This document shows positions 8,188-17,571 of a DNA stretch of 64,000 nt, piece after piece (the first letter of the stretch is position 1; the number at the start of each line of letters is the position of its first letter). The DNA is from Verrucomicrobiota bacterium. Lineage in GTDB: Bacteria > Verrucomicrobiota > Verrucomicrobiia > Limisphaerales > UBA1319. Made by a program: the position numbers and the translations under genes. The notes below the pieces were generated by a model that had not been told where the DNA came from, did not search any database, and saw only the letters and a list, made by a program, of their open reading frames with translations. Location of the stretch: contig JAKLFB010000014.1 in the NCBI GenBank assembly GCA_022711435.1, positions 1 to 64,000 on the forward strand, given 5' to 3'.

Positions 8188-8694
8188 GCCATTCGGGTCA
8201 GTCCTCACAATCGATAATTCTTTCTCTTTGCGGTTAAGTGCGACACGTAACTGGCTTGAGCCGGCCGGCGATCTGCTTGATGTCAGGGTTGTTTCGCGAC
8301 GCAGCCGCGCTGCCAGCGCCAATTTGAGAGGATCGATCTTGGCCTTGGTGGTCAAGTCTTCACGGGTCCAGTTGAGCCGCATCAGTTCCTGGGCAATCAG
8401 CCGCTCCGCTTTGGCCACCGCGGTTTCCAACCTTTCACGGCCCGGATGGTTGTCGATCAACTCGTCTTCCATTTTTTCCAGGCACTCCTTCCGGAACGCC
8501 TCGCTGCCAAGACACCAGCCGTTGCGAAAGCGTTCCAGCGCTTCCGGGTCCATTTCCGCCTTTCCATGTGGCGCTCCAACTCCTACCGCGACAGTGGTGT
8601 GTGTCCTGCCGGATGCCATGCTCCCCCAGAAGCCGATCGACCCGCAGCCACACGGAAAGGGCAATGGGGTCATTATGGAATTGACCCGAATGGC
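8188..8694. mobile_element. RAYT/REP-like element with 13-bp inverted ends
   Basis: GCCATTCGGGTCA at 8188-8200 is the exact reverse complement of TGACCCGAATGGC at 8682-8694. Between the two lies a decayed REP-associated transposase gene. Pairing of a Y1-type transposase with inverted REP sequences is the known organisation of REPtrons. The left end abuts the premature stop of the DUF5615 toxin. No clear target duplication could be identified. Confidence 0.55.
8225..8655 (-). pseudogene. REP-associated tyrosine transposase (RAYT), C-terminal part, frameshifted
   Basis: Two minus-strand frames give consecutive parts of one RAYT C-terminus. WLRVDRLLGEHGIRQDT near 8600-8650 is followed, in another frame, by RFRNGWCLGSEAFRKECLEK and RLIAQELMRLNWTREDL, then KLALAARLRRETTLT. 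At about 8290 the frame slips again, and IKQIAGRLK, the family's terminal DNA-binding motif, is found in the neighbouring frame. The HUH/Y1 catalytic domain that should precede is missing. At least two frameshifts plus a large 5' deletion make this a dead gene. It lies between inverted REP-like ends. Confidence 0.65.
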
Positions 8695-8696
8695 AG

Positions 8697-8948
8697 TTAG
8701 TTAAGCGCTAAGGTTTTCTTGGAGAGCTGTTTGCGTCGATTCATGCCGGGCAGGTTCTTCCACATCCAGGCGACGGTCTGCTGCTGCATTTTCGCCAGGA
8801 CGTCCCAGACCCGGCGCTGATTGGCGATCGCCTCTTTGAGCCAGGCAAACTGCTCGGCACTCAGGGCCACCGTCACCGTTTTGCGACCCACCCGCCGCGA
8901 CCACTGGTAACGCGGGCCGCCCTGGCATCCGACCTGGCCCCTATCATT
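8697..8948 (-). pseudogene. C-terminal remnant of an IS-associated small protein (DUF6788-like)
   Basis: The open frame runs from just after a stop at 8949-8951 to TAA-type termination at 8697 and reads CQGGPRYQWSRRVGRKTVTV, then LSAEQFAWLKEAIANQRRVW. The order (GGPRYQWSRRV, then KTVTVxLSxEQ, then a helix) resembles the small DUF6788-type proteins found beside transposases in verrucomicrobia and planctomycetes; I assign that from memory and only tentatively. The usual N-terminal CGKxxCRC part is absent. It sits immediately beside the RAYT element and is most likely debris. Confidence 0.35.
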
Positions 8949-9003
8949 TCAGCTGAGAACGAAAGGCCTTTCCCGACAAACCCGCCGGCGTATGATGTAC
9001 TGC

Positions 9004-9768
9004 ATGCATATACGAGCGACGGCTGGGGTAGCGGCTCTGCGCGGGCTGACGATGGTCGTTCTGTTCCTTGGCGGCCTGGGCCTGGATCGGGGAACCCCCG
9101 CCAGTGCGGCTCAAGAGCCAACCGAGCTTTGGACCAGCGAGCGGATTGACGCGGCCCTCCAGGCGCTGGACCGAATGAAAGCCGACGGCTTGATCACGGA
9201 ATGCCAGCTCCAGCGCAAACGCACCATGCTCGACGAACGGCGTGCGGGCTGGTTCAAATCGACGGCGCTGTCCGAGACCGATCCCGCTGAGTTCAACTTT
9301 TTGCAGAACGCGGGCTTCGAGGAAGTGAACAAGAACAGCGCGCGGAACCGATCGCGCTGGCTGTGGTGGGGTGGCTGGAGTTGGGGCGGCGACTACGAGA
9401 ACTTCTGGGAGACCCGCAAGGAATACGTCCATTCCGGCGGCTACAGCGCCGGCACCCGCTGCACCGGCAAGCCGGGCCGCATCGGCCTCAACACCCCCAA
9501 GCTGCCTCTCGTGCCGGGCGTGAAGGAATACGAATTCACGGTGTGGGCCAAGGGCGAGGGCGAGAACCAGCTGTTCTTGAACTTCGAGGCCGGCGCCATC
9601 GGCACGCTGCGGAAGAAGATCGGTCCGGAGTGGGAGCAGGTAAAGCTCAAGGGCGTAGCGGAGGCGGGCGCGAAGGAATTCAGCTTCTACATCTACATAA
9701 CCGGCGAGGGGACCATCTGGCTTGACGACGCGCGACTGGTTCCCCTCGGCGAACTGAAGGACGAGTAG
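9004..9768 (+). CDS. exported carbohydrate-binding-like protein (CBM4/9-type fold suspected)
   Basis: A roughly 254-residue exported protein. I prefer ATG 9004 (MHIRATAG...) because it gives a compact signal peptide ending near GTPASAAQ; ATG 8992 adds four residues. After a helical segment (WTSERIDAALQALDRMKADG) comes a jelly-roll-like domain: FNFLQNAGFEE, SGGYSAGTRCTGKPG, YEFTVWAKGEGENQLFLNF, WEQVKLKG and GEGTIWLDDARL. This order (NxGFE, HSGxYS, Y.f..waK, W......f and wlDda.L) is characteristic of CBM_4_9-like domains that bind glycans. It lies 9 nt upstream of a glycoside-hydrolase-like gene, so the pair probably acts together on an extracellular polysaccharide. Substrate is unknown. Confidence 0.65.
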   Translation: MHIRATAGVAALRGLTMVVLFLGGLGLDRGTPASAAQEPTELWTSERIDAALQALDRMKADGLITECQLQRKRTMLDERRAGWFKSTALSETDPAEFNFLQNAGFEEVNKNSARNRSRWLWWGGWSWGGDYENFWETRKEYVHSGGYSAGTRCTGKPGRIGLNTPKLPLVPGVKEYEFTVWAKGEGENQLFLNFEAGAIGTLRKKIGPEWEQVKLKGVAEAGAKEFSFYIYITGEGTIWLDDARLVPLGELKDE

Positions 9769-9777
9769 GAGGCCGAC

Positions 9778-11406
9778 ATGAATACTCGATGTCCGAAATC
9801 CAAAGCCTTCCTTCCGATGCGGCTCCTCGCAGCCATCGCGTTGGCCACGGCTCGACTGCACGGGGCGGTTGAAATCTGCGTCACCGATTATCTCGCCTCG
9901 CAGGACAAGTCCGTCAAACCGCTCGGCGGCATCCGAACGAACGTAGCCTGCCTCTTTGCGACGCCGGGCGAATACGAACCGGTGAGCTTCGCCGTCCGCC
10001 CGGACGAGCGCGTCGAGCAACTCTCGCTCGCGGCCTCGGATCTGTCCGGTCCCGGGGGCGTCATTCCGAGATCCCAAGTCCGCGTGCAATCCGTCGAGAG
10101 TTTTCACGGCGGAGACAAGGACATCCTCATGGACCTGGGGCAGGCGTGGGACATGCCGGCATTCCAACGCGAGTTGTTCTGGGCCACCGTCCACGTCCCC
10201 GCCGAGGCCAGACCGGGAGAGTACACCGGCGAAGTCACCGTCACCGGCGGCGGCAAACCGATCGCGCGGCTCATGCTCCAGCTTGAAGTCCTGCCCTTCC
10301 GGTTAGAGCAGCCGCCGTTTGCGCTCGGCTACAACTATTCCAGTCCCAAGGACCCGCGCGCGCTGGCCGCGCATCTGGAGGACATGCGGGCGCACGGTCT
10401 GACCACCGTGGCACCGCTCTACGATTTTCACCTGCCGGTGCACGATGAAGACACCACCGAATTCGGTGAGTTCCTTGAGGCGTTCCGCCGTGCGGGCTTC
10501 CGACAGCCCCTGTATTTCGGCGCCTCAATGAACCTCCTCATGAGCGAGCTGGCCGGGTACGGGCCGGTGGACAGCCGGCGTTTCCAGCGGAAGTTCGTCC
10601 AAGTGATGCGCCGCTTGCACGCGGAGGCGCAACGGCATGGCGTGCCGGTGGTGTTCAGCATCGCGGACGAGTTGACCAACCAGGCCCTCCCGGGCGTGCG
10701 CAAAGGCGAGCTCCTGGCGCGCCTGTGCTGGGAGGAACTCCCGGAAATGGCCGTGACGGCCGACATGAATGGCTGGCTCGAAGTGACGACGATGGCGCCG
10801 TTCCTGAATGCGGCGACGTTCAACAATGGCTGGGATGGCATCGACCATCACAACCAAGGCCGCCGCCTCATCAACCGCGATTTCATCCTTGAGCTGCAAC
10901 AGAGGACCGACGCCATCCCCTGGTTCGTCAACGCCGGCAGCGACCGCTTCCCGTTCGGCTGCTTCTTCTGGAAAATGGCGCGATACGGCGTGCGCGGCAA
11001 AGTCGAGTGGTACTACAACCTCGGCCCGAACGAGCGCGGATCGATCGTGCGCACCGAAGGCGCACGCATCTGGCCAACGCTGGCCTACGAACGTTCCCGC
11101 GAGGGCATTGACGACTTGAAGTACCTGGTCACCTTGGAGCGGCGGATCGCCGCCGCGAAGTCAAGCGGACGCGAGGCGGCGGCCGTGTCGCGCGCTGAAG
11201 CGCTGCTCATGCAAATCGCCGACGGCATTGTGGACAACTGGACTGCCTACACCGACGGGGGGGAGACGTTCCCCGGAGACGGCTTCGAACTGATGTCGGC
11301 CGACAAGTCCGCTAGCCTGACGCACTACCAACGCGTCCGACGCGCCCTGGCCGACGCGATCATGGAACTGCCGCAGGGCGGCTCGAACGTTGGGTGGAGC
11401 CGATGA
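9778..11406 (+). CDS. exported DUF4091/GH123-like putative glycosidase
   Basis: A 542-residue protein with a signal sequence (MRLLAAIALATARLHGA). An N-terminal beta-sandwich (GEYEPVSFAVRPDERVEQLS ... PGEYTGEVTV) is followed by a TIM-barrel-like region (LGYNYSSPKDPRALAAHLED; VPVVFSIADELTN; WYYNLGPNERGSIVRTEG) and a C-terminal helical part starting YERSREGIDDLKYL. The motif pattern is that of the DUF4091 proteins related to GH123 beta-N-acetylgalactosaminidases; Asp-Glu in IADEL is the likely active-site region. It forms an operon with the carbohydrate-binding-like protein 9 nt upstream. The last few codons (VGWSR-stop) come from a sequence that is a partial copy of the DUF5615 toxin gene, so the C-terminus may have been altered by recombination. 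Catalytic activity is inferred. Confidence 0.7.
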   Translation: MNTRCPKSKAFLPMRLLAAIALATARLHGAVEICVTDYLASQDKSVKPLGGIRTNVACLFATPGEYEPVSFAVRPDERVEQLSLAASDLSGPGGVIPRSQVRVQSVESFHGGDKDILMDLGQAWDMPAFQRELFWATVHVPAEARPGEYTGEVTVTGGGKPIARLMLQLEVLPFRLEQPPFALGYNYSSPKDPRALAAHLEDMRAHGLTTVAPLYDFHLPVHDEDTTEFGEFLEAFRRAGFRQPLYFGASMNLLMSELAGYGPVDSRRFQRKFVQVMRRLHAEAQRHGVPVVFSIADELTNQALPGVRKGELLARLCWEELPEMAVTADMNGWLEVTTMAPFLNAATFNNGWDGIDHHNQGRRLINRDFILELQQRTDAIPWFVNAGSDRFPFGCFFWKMARYGVRGKVEWYYNLGPNERGSIVRTEGARIWPTLAYERSREGIDDLKYLVTLERRIAAAKSSGREAAAVSRAEALLMQIADGIVDNWTAYTDGGETFPGDGFELMSADKSASLTHYQRVRRALADAIMELPQGGSNVGWSR

Positions 11407-11449
11407 GCGCAGATCGCGGCTTACGCCAAGGAGCACAAGCTCGCCTCCG
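11392..11449 (+). repeat. direct repeat, copy 2 (end of the glycosidase-like gene)
   Basis: Near-copy of 8101-8159, again starting GGGTGGAGCCGATGA. Here the sequence supplies the last codons and the stop of the upstream glycosidase-like gene (ending VGWSR). Loss of one base relative to copy 1 creates this TGA. Homology ends at about 11,449. Confidence 0.8.
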
Positions 11450-11583
11450 GTTTTTCAATGATAATTGGATTGGTCGTCTATTGACAAAAGTCCAGTCTCG
11501 CAACCATTTGGAGACAAGTCAGTTGGAAGTGCAGCGAGAAATATCGGAATGATAGTCCGGTATTTCAATGATAGACTCAATGT

Positions 11584-12762
11584 GTGATTGAGCGAAAGAA
11601 GTATCTCGAACTGCTGGCGACGCGGATCGAGCACTATCCGGTCGTGGCGTTGCTTGGGCCGCGCCAGATCGGCAAGACGACCCTGGCGCAGCAGTTCATG
11701 GCAGGCCGGGCAGCGAGGTATTTGGATCTGGAGAGCGCGGCAGCGCTGGACTTGATGCGGCAGCCGTCGTCTGCGCTCGAACCGCTGACGGGATTGGTGG
11801 TGATTGATGAAATCCAGCGGATGCCGGAGCTGTTTCCCCTGCTCCGGGTGCTGGCGGATCGGCGTCCGTTGCCGGCGCGGTTTCTCATCCTCGGAAGCGT
11901 GTCCCCATGGCTGATGAAGGGAGTGACGGAATCGCTGGCGGGCCGGGTGTCGTTCGTAGACGTGGCGGGATTGGGGCTGGGTGAAGTGGGCGCGGAGCAG
12001 CATCGGCGGCTGTGGTGGCGGGGCGGTTTCCCCGTGCCGTATCTGGCCGAGACGGATGAGCGGGCGCGACAGTGGCAGGAGGACATGGAACGTACGGTCA
12101 TCGAACGGGACTTGGCGCAGTTCGGCGTGAGCGAATCGCCCGCGGTGATGCGCCGGTTCTGGGCGATGGTGGCACATTATCACGGGCAGACGTGGAACAG
12201 CTCGGAGATCGGGCGCTCGCTGGGATTTACGGAGAAAACGGCGCGGCGGTATCTGGACGCGCTGGCGGCGACGTTTATGGTGCGCCAGTTGCCCCCGTGG
12301 TTCGAGAATCTGGGGAAGCGCCAGGTAAAAGCGCCGAAGGTATACATCCGCGATTCAGGGATGCTGCACGGGCTGCTGCACCTGGCCAGCCCGCAGCGGC
12401 TCGAAGAACACCCCAAGCTGGGCGCGTCATGGGAGGGCTTCGCGCTCGAGCAGGCGCTGCAAATCACCGGCGACCGCGACGCCTATTTCTGGGCGACGCA
12501 CGGCGGGGCGGAGCTGGATTTGATGGTGTTGTGGCAGGGCCGGCGGATCGGGTTTGAATTCAAGTTCGCCGACGCGCCGGGCGTCACCAAATCCATGCGC
12601 GTGGCGATGGCGGACTTGAAACTCGACCGGTTGCTGGTGGTCGTGCCGGGCAAGGAATCCTACAACCTTGGGCCGAAAGTGGAGATGGTTTCTATTCTTC
12701 ATCTGGTGGATCGGCTGAGCCGGCTGGCACAAGCCGAGATCGGATGCGAGGCTGAGGACTAA
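11584..12762 (+). CDS. AAA_14/DUF4143 ATPase
   Basis: A 392-residue ATPase starting at GTG 11584. Walker A is LLGPRQIGKTTLAQQ (about residues 23-37) and Walker B is LVVIDEIQRMPELFPLL; the sensor-like motif reads FLILGSVSP, where most members have GSAS. The C-terminal half is the DUF4143 domain, with a winged-helix part (SSEIGRSLGFTEKTARRYLD), the YIRDSGMLHGLLHL motif and a nuclease-like WEGFALEQAL ... ELDLMVLWQGRRIGFEFKF segment. Proteins of this family are scattered in mobile DNA, and their role is not settled. The upstream 170 bp are A/T-rich and contain two copies of TTTCAATGATA, possible operator or promoter elements. It stands alone, followed 42 nt later by rmuC. Confidence 0.85.
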   Translation: MIERKKYLELLATRIEHYPVVALLGPRQIGKTTLAQQFMAGRAARYLDLESAAALDLMRQPSSALEPLTGLVVIDEIQRMPELFPLLRVLADRRPLPARFLILGSVSPWLMKGVTESLAGRVSFVDVAGLGLGEVGAEQHRRLWWRGGFPVPYLAETDERARQWQEDMERTVIERDLAQFGVSESPAVMRRFWAMVAHYHGQTWNSSEIGRSLGFTEKTARRYLDALAATFMVRQLPPWFENLGKRQVKAPKVYIRDSGMLHGLLHLASPQRLEEHPKLGASWEGFALEQALQITGDRDAYFWATHGGAELDLMVLWQGRRIGFEFKFADAPGVTKSMRVAMADLKLDRLLVVVPGKESYNLGPKVEMVSILHLVDRLSRLAQAEIGCEAED

Positions 12763-12804
12763 AGAACGAAGGACGATTCGTGGATTTCGTGGATCGTTTG
12801 TAAT

Positions 12805-14400
12805 ATGACGACTGAAATCGCCATGCTGGCTATCGGCCTTGCTGCCGGCGGAGTTGGCGCCTGGCTCATCATCAAAGGGAGGACTCAGGCTGCGGTTGAC
12901 AAGGCAAGAGCTGAAGCCGAGGTCGATCGTGCGGGATTGACAGCCACGCTGCAAGCCCGAGATGCGCAGGTTCAAGGCTTGAACACTTTGTTGGAGAAAG
13001 CCAATGCCGAAACCGCACGGCTCCAAGCCAACCTCACCTCAGAAGCGACCCGGCGCGCTGCCGCCGAGGAAAAGAACAGCCGCATCCCGGTTCTGGAAGC
13101 GGAGGTCAACACGAAGGAGGAAAAACTCGACGCGCTCGATGCGGAAATTGCCAAGCTCAGGGAATCCCAGGCTGAGCTCAACACCCTCCTCCAAAAGGAA
13201 CGCCAGGCTGCCGATGAAAAGCTCATCCTGCTCAACGAGGCCCAGTTGAAACTCGGTGACGCTTTCAAAGCTCTTTCCTCGGATGCGCTCAAGAGCAACA
13301 ACCAGACATTTCTGGATCTCGCCAAGACCGCGCTGGAAGCATTCCAACAGAACGCACGAACCGATCTGACAGCCCGACAGCAGGCGATTGACGATCTGGT
13401 CAAGCCGTTGAAGGAATCCCTCGACAAAGTGGATGGCAAAATCGCTGCCATCGAGAAGGAACGCACGTCCGCTTATTCCACGCTGACCGAACAGGTGAAG
13501 TCATTGGCCAAGACCCAAGTACAGCTCCAGACCGAAACGGCCAACCTTGTCAAAGCCCTCCGTGCGCCGCACGTGCGCGGCCGCTGGGGTGAAATCCAAC
13601 TCAAGCGCGTCGTCGAGTTGGCTGGCATGGTGGACCATTGTGATTTCCTCCAGCAGGAATCCGTGACGACCGAGGAAGGCCGGCTGCGTCCCGATCTCGT
13701 GGTGCGACTTCCCGGAGACAAAAACGTGGTGGTGGATGCCAAATGCCCTTTGCAGGCCTACCTCGATGCTCTCTCGGCTGCCGACGAATCCTCCCGTCTG
13801 ACGCACCTCAAGCAGCACGCCAAGCAGGTCTCAGATCACATCGCCAAGCTGGGAGAGAAACGCTATTGGGACCAATTCAAACCTGCGCCTGAATTCGTTG
13901 TGTTGTTTCTCCCGGGTGAAACGTTTTTCAGCGCCGCCCTGGAACAGAGCCCCGGCCTGATCGAGTCCGGGGTGGACAGGAAAGTCATTTTGGCCACCCC
14001 GACCACGTTGATTGCCCTGTTGCGGGCTGTCTCGTATGGCTGGCGGCAGGAGCGCATCGCCGAGAACGCTCAGACGATCAGCGACCTCGGCCGCGAGCTG
14101 TATGAACGGATGCGGGTGCTGGCCGAGCATTTCGCCACCGTCGGCAGCAGACTGGATGGCGCAGTGGAAGCCTACAACAAAGCCGCTGGCTCGTTGGAGA
14201 GCCGTGTGCTGGTCGCCGCCCGCAAGTTCAAAGAACTGGGCGCCGCTTCAGACAAGGAGATTGAGACCATCCAGGTCATCGAGAAAACCACTCGCGCTAT
14301 TCAAGCCGCTGAATTGACGGCGTTGCCACCCCCAGCGGCCAGCGCGACGCAGGACGAGGGCTGCAAGCCCCTCAGGGTTTCGCAAAGCGCAGCCGGATGA
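12805..14400 (+). CDS. rmuC: DNA recombination protein RmuC
   Basis: A 531-residue RmuC. It has an N-terminal membrane anchor ([19 protein letters not shown]), a long coiled coil (about residues 30-200, rich in Ala/Glu/Leu) and the conserved nuclease-like core: [55 protein letters not shown] and [20 protein letters not shown]. RmuC limits DNA inversions and rearrangement and is thought to be a membrane-tethered DNA-end-processing factor. Its 3' end overlaps by 29 bp with the 3' end of the convergent GH38-like gene, so the two share a termination zone without an obvious hairpin. The C-terminal 25 residues ([12 protein letters not shown]...) are poorly conserved in type. Confidence 0.93.
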   Translation: MTTEIAMLAIGLAAGGVGAWLIIKGRTQAAVDKARAEAEVDRAGLTATLQARDAQVQGLNTLLEKANAETARLQANLTSEATRRAAAEEKNSRIPVLEAEVNTKEEKLDALDAEIAKLRESQAELNTLLQKERQAADEKLILLNEAQLKLGDAFKALSSDALKSNNQTFLDLAKTALEAFQQNARTDLTARQQAIDDLVKPLKESLDKVDGKIAAIEKERTSAYSTLTEQVKSLAKTQVQLQTETANLVKALRAPHVRGRWGEIQLKRVVELAGMVDHCDFLQQESVTTEEGRLRPDLVVRLPGDKNVVVDAKCPLQAYLDALSAADESSRLTHLKQHAKQVSDHIAKLGEKRYWDQFKPAPEFVVLFLPGETFFSAALEQSPGLIESGVDRKVILATPTTLIALLRAVSYGWRQERIAENAQTISDLGRELYERMRVLAEHFATVGSRLDGAVEAYNKAAGSLESRVLVAARKFKELGAASDKEIETIQVIEKTTRAIQAAELTALPPPAASATQDEGCKPLRVSQSAAG

Positions 14401-17335
14401 ACCGGACGTCGTAAGGCTTCAGATCGATATATTCGATGTCCTCCTCGATCGGATCGCCGATTGCGTTGACTTCGGCTGCGGCCTCGATATTGGCCCACGT
14501 CTTCACATTGGCCAGATCGAGCATGGTCCGCTCCCCTGCAACCTCGCGCACATGGAACAACACATCGCCGTCCGCGCCAGGCTGGGCGCCCACCGCCAGC
14601 ACCCCCGGCACGTCGATGCTCACCAGCGAGAGCGCAGGCCGGTCCATCGATTTCTCCGCTTTCATCGGCGGCTGGACCCGCGCCGCGAGGGGAACCCGCG
14701 AGCCCCAACCGAACCGCGCAGCACCCGCATTCCCCCGGTCGCGGATCGAGGTCAGGTCGTAGCTCCAATGGAAGTCGCCCTCCTGAGCGGGCCTAAAATT
14801 GGTGAACCAATAGTTGTTCATGACCCAGGAGTAAACATGCGGCTGCTCGACGCGCGCCACAGGCTGCCACTTGCCCAAGTTGATCTCTCCCAATTGCACC
14901 AGAGGCGCCCCCGCGCTCCCCCACACGATCTGCCCCTCCGAATGCCGGACCGCCACATAGTTCTGGACGGTCTGCCAGTCCGATGACGAGCCGGGGATCT
15001 GATCCGCACCCGGCCGCAGGATCCCGCCTTGCGCCTCGTAAACGATCTGCCCGTCGCGCGGCGCAAAGGGAAAGGCCACATACACAGCCTCGGCTTGGGG
15101 CGCCGCCAGCTTTCGGATCGACCAGTGGAACTCGATCCGCTTCTCGGTCCGATACAGCCGGATCTCGAGCCGGGCGCCGTTCTTTTCGGCGCATCCCTCG
15201 AGGCTGCCGGCGAGCACCGCGCTGTCCCACACAGGCCCTTGAGCTCCTGGCTGCACGGTGATATTCGTCCATCCGGCGCGGCGAAACCGATCGCGGACAA
15301 ACTCGCGCTGCTCGGTCAGCGTTTCCCGAAACAGCTGGCCAAAGCCCCAGGGCGCGGCCGCATCGACCAGGTCCAGTCCTGTCTCCTTGTCCACAAGCCG
15401 CGCGACGGCTCCCCTCCGGGCATCGAGCTCGATCTCGTAGAATGCGTTTTCGAGGCGGGTCGCCGCCGCAGCGGTCTCGGCGGGCCGGGGCTGGTCGGCC
15501 CTCTCGATCCGGAACAGACGGTAGCCGAGGGCGGGGACGTACGGCGCCCAGATCGCCCAATAGGCGCCTTCCGAACGGCGGTTCAGCGCTTGCGCGGGAA
15601 CCGCAGCGCCCGTCTCGGCGTCGACGATCCTGAACTGGCGATCGGGCGGCAGGATCTCGTTGTCGATGAACACCGCAGCCACGCCGGATCGCGGCCAGTT
15701 CAGCGTGTTGACCACCGCAACCGTCGGGACCTCGGCGCGCGGCAGGAATTCCTGGAGCAGCCCGAAGGCGTCCTCGCGCAGCAGGTGGGCGCCTTTCACC
15801 GCGGCCCAGACATAGGCGGATTTCTCGCTCCACTGCACTTGGCTGTTCTCGGCCAGGGGATCGCTGATGCTTTCCGCGGCGCCGAACGTGTGCTCGTCAA
15901 AGAACATGAGGTTCTCCCGCACATCGGCCGCGCGGCGCAGAGCCGACTGCGGGATGCGGAGCCCGCTCATGGCGGACATGGCGAGCAAGGCGTCGGTCAC
16001 CTGCATGGCGGCATGCGTCTCTCGCGAGGCGGCCGTCTCCCGGGCCGCCGATCCGAACCCGTCCGTCCACCAGTCCGGCCAGGCCTGGCGATGCACCGGC
16101 AGCTCCTTGCCGTGCGAGCGCTCGACATGCTCGAGAAACTCGCGCGCCAGCGAGATGCGCAGCCTGGGCCAGACATGTTGCTCGTTCCAGCGCAGGACCA
16201 GGTCGCTGGCGATCGTCGAGGGGGGCGAGTTGTCGGTGTGATACCCGGAAAACTGGACGCTGGCGCGGTCGTACGGATACTTCCGCCGCTCGAGCGACCG
16301 CAGGTATTTCGTCAGCTCGGCGCCGAACCGGGCCGCATCGCCCGTGTGGATCCCCCACATGTTGCCCAGGTGATAATGATCGGCCCGATACGCCAGCAGG
16401 CGCCTTCCGGAGGGCGCCTCCCACCAGAAGGCCGTCGGCTGATCGAAGGGCAGGATCGACCGGGTCTGGTTGATGCCCATCGTCAGGTATCGGATGCCGA
16501 TCCCCGGCAGGTAATCCGCCAGGCACCACGCCGCGCCATTCACGTCGTTCTGCATCGCGGTAACCACCGACGCGCGGAGGTCGTCGTCGAGCGCCCGCAG
16601 GCTTTCCAGCGACGCGCGAATGGAGCCTTCGGTCGCGATCTCCGACAGGTTCAGCAGCAGCCCGGCGATCTCGATCCGGCCCTCCCGCACCCGGCGTTTA
16701 AGCCGCTCGATCTGAGCCGGCGGGCGCGACTCGAGATACTCGCGCACGGCCCAGAACGTCTCGCAGGTCCAGCGAAACCGGGCGTCGTCGGGGTAGCCAT
16801 CGGTCAGGTCGCAGTAATCCAAAGCGTAATCGATGAACCGCAAGCTCTCGGGCAGGATCTCCGTCTGCGGCCGCGTGTAACCGATGTCCGTGTGCGTGTG
16901 CTGGGTGAGGTAGAAGGTCCAATGCTTCGGCGCCTCGAGCGCGTTCGCCTCGAACTCCTGCGCGCCGGCATCGGACCGGATCTGGATCCGGACTGGCTCG
17001 CCGGCCTGGAATGGCGGGATCTCGAACTCGAACTCGGCCTTGCCGGGGGCAAAGCTGCCCTTGGGCTGGGGCTTGGTCCGGCCCCAGGAGGCGGCGGAGG
17101 CGCTGACCGCCACATTGGTCAGCCCGGCGCTGTCCAACCGGGCGGCCACAATCCATCGTTGGCCATCCGCCGTCCGAAGCACCCGGGGAGCGCACTCGAA
17201 CGCGGCGGATCGGATCGCCTCCCCCGCCCTGGCGGGAGCCGCATCCCACTCGAGCGCGGCGGCAGCCAGCCACAACATCCATGCACGCGAAATGAATCTC
17301 GCAACCACCGGCTTCAGCTTCATCACGGAGTTCAT
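14372..17335 (-). CDS. exported GH38-like alpha-mannosidase family protein
   Basis: A 987-residue exported enzyme. After a signal sequence ([20 protein letters not shown]) and an Ig-like N-terminal domain, the GH38 catalytic domain starts near residue 140 with [18 protein letters not shown]; the HxH-D cluster is the zinc-binding motif of GH38 family members. Other landmarks are [27 protein letters not shown] (candidate nucleophile Asp region), [17 protein letters not shown] and [15 protein letters not shown] helical domain ([16 protein letters not shown]) and the C-terminal beta-sandwich ([38 protein letters not shown]) complete the usual order. It probably trims mannose- or related alpha-linked residues outside the cytoplasm; exact specificity is unknown. 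Its start abuts a sigma-factor scrap on the opposite strand. Confidence 0.85.
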   Translation of the reverse strand: MNSVMKLKPVVARFISRAWMLWLAAAALEWDAAPARAGEAIRSAAFECAPRVLRTADGQRWIVAARLDSAGLTNVAVSASAASWGRTKPQPKGSFAPGKAEFEFEIPPFQAGEPVRIQIRSDAGAQEFEANALEAPKHWTFYLTQHTHTDIGYTRPQTEILPESLRFIDYALDYCDLTDGYPDDARFRWTCETFWAVREYLESRPPAQIERLKRRVREGRIEIAGLLLNLSEIATEGSIRASLESLRALDDDLRASVVTAMQNDVNGAAWCLADYLPGIGIRYLTMGINQTRSILPFDQPTAFWWEAPSGRRLLAYRADHYHLGNMWGIHTGDAARFGAELTKYLRSLERRKYPYDRASVQFSGYHTDNSPPSTIASDLVLRWNEQHVWPRLRISLAREFLEHVERSHGKELPVHRQAWPDWWTDGFGSAARETAASRETHAAMQVTDALLAMSAMSGLRIPQSALRRAADVRENLMFFDEHTFGAAESISDPLAENSQVQWSEKSAYVWAAVKGAHLLREDAFGLLQEFLPRAEVPTVAVVNTLNWPRSGVAAVFIDNEILPPDRQFRIVDAETGAAVPAQALNRRSEGAYWAIWAPYVPALGYRLFRIERADQPRPAETAAAATRLENAFYEIELDARRGAVARLVDKETGLDLVDAAAPWGFGQLFRETLTEQREFVRDRFRRAGWTNITVQPGAQGPVWDSAVLAGSLEGCAEKNGARLEIRLYRTEKRIEFHWSIRKLAAPQAEAVYVAFPFAPRDGQIVYEAQGGILRPGADQIPGSSSDWQTVQNYVAVRHSEGQIVWGSAGAPLVQLGEINLGKWQPVARVEQPHVYSWVMNNYWFTNFRPAQEGDFHWSYDLTSIRDRGNAGAARFGWGSRVPLAARVQPPMKAEKSMDRPALSLVSIDVPGVLAVGAQPGADGDVLFHVREVAGERTMLDLANVKTWANIEAAAEVNAIGDPIEEDIEYIDLKPYDVRFIRLRFAKP

Positions 17336-17470
17336 CGCCGGCGATTCTCAGCCCATTTCGTCGGGATGTCGATGCCTGAAGCAGCCGAGGTTCTTGGGGT
17401 GTCGCTACGCAGTGCGGAGCGCCTCTGGACGTTTGCCCGCGCCTGGCTGCGGCACGAGATCGGGAGCTGA
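17336..17470 (+). pseudogene. ECF sigma factor, region 4 scrap
   Basis: About 44 codons ending at TGA 17,470 encode GMSMPEAAEVLGVSLRSAER followed by LWTFARAWLRHEIGS. This is the C-terminal DNA-binding helix-turn-helix of planctomycete/verrucomicrobial ECF sigma factors, in which the phrase RSAERLWTFARAWL is conserved. Everything before RRRFSAHFVG is missing: upstream sequence is the 5' end of the GH38 gene on the other strand. It is a non-functional fragment, and it shows that the GH38 gene arrived at, or expanded into, a former regulatory locus. Confidence 0.7.
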
Positions 17471-17571
17471 ACCAACGCCGGCGGCGTGATGGATTTTGGT
17501 TGATGGTGCGTCGGCGATCGCCGCTGGGGTAGTATTGGTGGGGAATCGCGTGAGGTTCGAGAAGCCCGGCT

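Noticed and set aside
11407..11583. A small RNA gene in the A/T-rich gap before the AAA/DUF4143 ATPase
   Set aside because: There are two copies of TTTCAATGATA and a TTGACA, but no clear -10 match or terminator; it is better seen as the ATPase promoter region.
15029..17470. An 813-codon plus-strand open frame as a gene
   Set aside because: It is antisense to the GH38-like gene; only its last ~44 codons carry recognisable (sigma-factor) sequence.
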